From Bog-793 sp963785415 (GTDB taxonomy: Bacteria; Actinomycetota; Acidimicrobiia; Acidimicrobiales; Bog-793): a DNA stretch of 64,000 nucleotides. Made by a program: the position numbers and the translations under genes. Of this stretch, positions 61,651 to 64,000 are shown piece after piece (position 1 is the first letter of the stretch; the number at the start of each line of letters is the position of its first letter). The stretch spans positions 1 through 64,000 of the forward strand of contig CAWAVB010000001.1 in NCBI GenBank assembly GCA_963785415.1, written 5' to 3'. The notes under the pieces are model-generated. The model worked only from the letters and a program-made list of their open reading frames with translations, searched no databases and was not told the DNA's origin.

Positions 61651-63237
61651 GTGCGGATCGCCGCCCTAGACCTCGGCAGCAACTCGTTTCACATGATCGT
61701 CGTCGAGGCGCGCCCCGACGGCAGCTTCGTGCCGCTCGTGCGCGAACGGGAGATGCTCCGGCTCGGCGACATCGTCGCCCGCGAGCGCGTCATCGGCCGG
61801 GCCGCGGCCGACGAGGCGATCGCCGTGGTCGCCCGGTTCAAGGCGATCGCCGAGATGAACGGCGCCGACGAGATCATCGCCCTCGGTACTTCGGCGATCC
61901 GCGAGGCCCTCGACGGGGGGTCTGTCGTCGACCGGGTGAAGACCGAGACCGGCGTGAAGATCCACGTCGTCGACGGCACCCGGGAGGCCGAGCTCATCTT
62001 CAAGGCGGTCCGGCTGAGCGTGACGATCGACCCCGGCCCGGCGCTTGCCGCCGACCTCGGTGGGGGCAGCCTCGAGCTCATCGTCGGCGACCGCGCCGAG
62101 GTCAACTTCGCGACGAGCGTCCATCTGGGCGTCGGCCGGCTCACCGCCGAGCTCGTGGCGAACGACCCCCCGAGCGACAAGGACCTGAAGCGGCTGCGCG
62201 CCCGGATCGCCGGCACGATCGAGCCGGTGCTCGACGAGATCCTGGCGCTGCGGCCCCGGCAACTCATCGGCTCGTCAGGGACGTTCGTGTCGCTCGCCCG
62301 GATGGCCTCGGCCGGCCGGGACGGGGTCGTCCACGAGGTCGTGAACCAGCTCACCGTGGGGCGTGCCGATCTCGAGGCGCTCCGGGACCGCATCTACGGC
62401 CTGCCGGGCGCCGAACGCGCCCGGCTGCCCGGGTCGGAGCCGAAACGGGTCGACCTCCTGCCGGCGGGGATGGCCGTCCTCGACCACCTGATGGCGGCGA
62501 CGGGTCTCGACGAGCTCACCGTGAGCGATTGGGCGCTGCGCGAGGGGATCATCATCGACGCCCTCGGCGGGCGCGACCGCGTCGAGCTCCTCGACGACCC
62601 GCGCGAGCTCCGCCGCTGGTCCGTCCTCGCGTTGTGCCGGCTCTCGAACTGGCGCCAGGAGCACGCCCGCCAGGTCGCGGCGCTCGCGGTCCAGCTCTTC
62701 GACGAGACCGCGGCGATCCACGGGCTCGGACCGGCCGAGCGGGACCTGTTGGAGTTCGGGGCGCTCCTCCACGACATCGGCGAGCACATCAGCCGGCAGG
62801 ACCACGACCGCCACACCGCCTACCTCATCGAGCACGGGGGCCTGCGGGGCTTCTCGCCCCAGGAGGTCCGGATCCTCGCGACGATGGGCCGCTACCACGT
62901 GCACGGCACCCCGAAGCTCACCTTCGAGCCGTTCGCCCAGCTCCGCAAGCCCGACCGCGCCCGGGCCGTCGCCCTCACGGCGATCCTGCGCCTCGCCGAC
63001 AGCCTCGACGCCTCCCACCGGGGGCTCGTGGGGTCGGTCCGGGTCGAGGCCCAGGCCGGGCGCACCCTCACCCTCGTCATCGGCGCGACCGGCGAGCCCG
63101 AGCTCGAGCTGTGGACGGTCCGGCGCAAACAGACGATGTTCGAGCGGACCTTCGACGTCGAGTTCGCGCTGCGGGTCGAGGCGACGGGGCGCGGGGGCCG
63201 CGACGCCGTCGCCCCGGCGGGCTCGGGCCTCGGCTGA
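61651..63237 (+). CDS. ppx: Exopolyphosphatase/GppA-type phosphatase with HD domain
   Basis: The 528-aa protein has an actin-like ASKHA N-part: LDLGSNSFHMIVVEA, the catalytic Glu region GTSAIREALDG, EAELIF and DLGGGSLELIVG. The C-part (about 320-480) is an HD-type domain with FGALLHDIGEHISRQDHDRHTAYLI (two blocks), His374/Asp375 intact. It should degrade polyphosphate or pppGpp; both link to rel, upstream in this region. The GTG lies six bases after ppk1, so expression is joint. Confidence 0.94.
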   Translation: MRIAALDLGSNSFHMIVVEARPDGSFVPLVREREMLRLGDIVARERVIGRAAADEAIAVVARFKAIAEMNGADEIIALGTSAIREALDGGSVVDRVKTETGVKIHVVDGTREAELIFKAVRLSVTIDPGPALAADLGGGSLELIVGDRAEVNFATSVHLGVGRLTAELVANDPPSDKDLKRLRARIAGTIEPVLDEILALRPRQLIGSSGTFVSLARMASAGRDGVVHEVVNQLTVGRADLEALRDRIYGLPGAERARLPGSEPKRVDLLPAGMAVLDHLMAATGLDELTVSDWALREGIIIDALGGRDRVELLDDPRELRRWSVLALCRLSNWRQEHARQVAALAVQLFDETAAIHGLGPAERDLLEFGALLHDIGEHISRQDHDRHTAYLIEHGGLRGFSPQEVRILATMGRYHVHGTPKLTFEPFAQLRKPDRARAVALTAILRLADSLDASHRGLVGSVRVEAQAGRTLTLVIGATGEPELELWTVRRKQTMFERTFDVEFALRVEATGRGGRDAVAPAGSGLG

Positions 63238-63240
63238 GGA

Positions 63241-64000
63241 CTACTCGACGGGCGGGGGTTCCGGCGGGGGGAGCCGCACCGCGAGGTCGGCAAGGGCGCG
63301 CCGCCCGGCGCCGAGCCCCTCGCCGCGGTGCAGCCGCAGCGACAGGTAGGCGGCGGCGCCGATCGGGATCGGCAGCCAGAAGTTGATGATCCGCCAGCCG
63401 AGCACGCCGAGGAGCGCGACGTTCTTCGTCACGCCGAAGCTCGCCAGCAGGAGCGGCAGGGACGCCTCGACGAAGCCGAGCCCGCCCGGGGTGATCGGGA
63501 TCGCGGCGAGCACGTTGGCGATGCCGTAGGCGGCGAGGAGCTCGATCGGGTTGACGTAGCGCCCGAGGGCGGCGAGGAACGCCCAGAGCGCCGCGGCGTC
63601 GAGCAGCCAGTTCGCCGTCGCCCAGACGAGGGCGGAACGGAGCCGGTCGCGGTTGCGCGCCAGCGTGCGCAACGAGTCGCTGATGTGGCGGAAGGTCTCC
63701 TCGAACCGGTCCGGCCGGACGCGCGGCAGCATCTCGCCGATCCGCCGCACGAGGCGCGCCGCCGGGTCCTCGCCCCGGGTGAGGAGCAGGACGAGGACCC
63801 CGAAGAAGGCGAGGGCGATCATGCCGAGCAGCGCGACGACGATGTAGATCGTGTGGAACCCGGCGAGCGGGATCGAGACGACGAGCGCGAGCCACAACAT
63901 GACGTTCAGGACGACCGCCGAGCCGATGCCCTGGGTCGCCATCGTGAACGCGGCGTCCGTGCCCGACACGCCGTTCGTCGTCAGCAACCGGTAGCCGAGC
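63241..64000 (-). CDS. Flippase-like/LPG synthase TM-domain protein, 5' end beyond window
   Basis: This membrane protein runs off the right edge; 253 C-terminal residues are visible. At least six helices are seen, with the PF03706 (YbhN/LPG synthase membrane) marks ALWAFLAALG, AIPITPGGLGFVEASLPLLLASFG and LGWRIINFWLPIPIGAAAYL. Relatives move or modify lipids across the inner membrane; without the MprF synthase domain it is likely a flippase-like protein. It converges with ppx across three bases. Confidence 0.85.
   Translation of the reverse strand, partial: LGYRLLTTNGVSGTDAAFTMATQGIGSAVVLNVMLWLALVVSIPLAGFHTIYIVVALLGMIALAFFGVLVLLLTRGEDPAARLVRRIGEMLPRVRPDRFEETFRHISDSLRTLARNRDRLRSALVWATANWLLDAAALWAFLAALGRYVNPIELLAAYGIANVLAAIPITPGGLGFVEASLPLLLASFGVTKNVALLGVLGWRIINFWLPIPIGAAAYLSLRLHRGEGLGAGRRALADLAVRLPPPEPPPVE

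Noticed and set aside
1..64000. CRISPR arrays, rRNA genes, intact tRNA genes and known riboswitches
   Set aside because: I looked for spaced direct repeats, rRNA cores and cloverleaf patterns by eye and found none; a covariance-model scan would be needed to exclude weak ones.

Overview
This window is very G+C-rich bacterial DNA with dense coding, many GTG/TTG starts and repeated four-base start/stop overlaps. Gene content (an F420-type LLM oxidoreductase, DUF4232 and Cys-repeat secreted proteins, DrrAB-like ABC export, two SEDS proteins, ppk1 next to ppx) suggests an actinobacterium. A deep-branching lineage such as Acidimicrobiia is plausible, but that is inference from gene families; there is no rRNA gene to settle it.

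Region 0-6.6 kb is an accessory and scarred zone. It holds an IS256-type transposase cut by the window edge, a possible antitoxin fragment, a HAD phosphatase and a PAS-GGDEF-EAL protein. It also holds a degraded IstB (IS21-type) tail and two diverged tRNA-Leu-like 3' halves that bracket a degV gene, which looks like an old integration site. Region 6.5-24.4 kb is a mosaic of small metabolic, secreted and regulatory genes: methyltransferases, an aldo/keto reductase, YjbQ, glutamate decarboxylase, a seven-repeat secreted Cys/Trp protein, a PAS-GGDEF cyclase, a secreted phospholipase D-like protein, a MarR-MFS pair, an oxidoreductase, DUF4232, an acyl desaturase with a YbaK-like editing protein, and an LLM oxidoreductase. 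Several strong hairpins lie between convergent genes.

Region 24.4-29.2 kb is an efflux block. A DrrAB-like ABC exporter diverges from a TetR gene across a palindromic spacer, followed by an MFS pump and a MarR gene with its own palindromic control site. Region 29.2-44.1 kb holds acetyltransferases, a glutamine amidotransferase, MscS, an alcohol dehydrogenase, a flavodoxin, transketolase, a TetR/GNAT pair, a double VOC protein, DedA and two tandem 1-Cys peroxiredoxins.

Region 44.1-64 kb is conserved housekeeping. After a GT87-like membrane protein, a run of closely packed or overlapping genes reads rel, hisS, aspS, rarA, alaS, ruvX, aroE, rodA and a bifunctional-nuclease gene. It joins the stringent response, tRNA charging, DNA repair, the shikimate pathway and cell-wall synthesis. 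A second SEDS gene converges on it with overlapping 3' ends and diverges from ppk1-ppx (polyphosphate synthesis and breakdown). A flippase-like membrane gene runs off the right edge.

Three genes (two MFS pumps and one small unknown) are broken by single indels at G+C runs, which may be assembly errors. I did not find a convincing undescribed multi-gene system. The best leads are the seven-repeat secreted protein, the paired tRNA-Leu remnants, the two palindromic regulator sites, and the ruvX/aroE junction without mltG.
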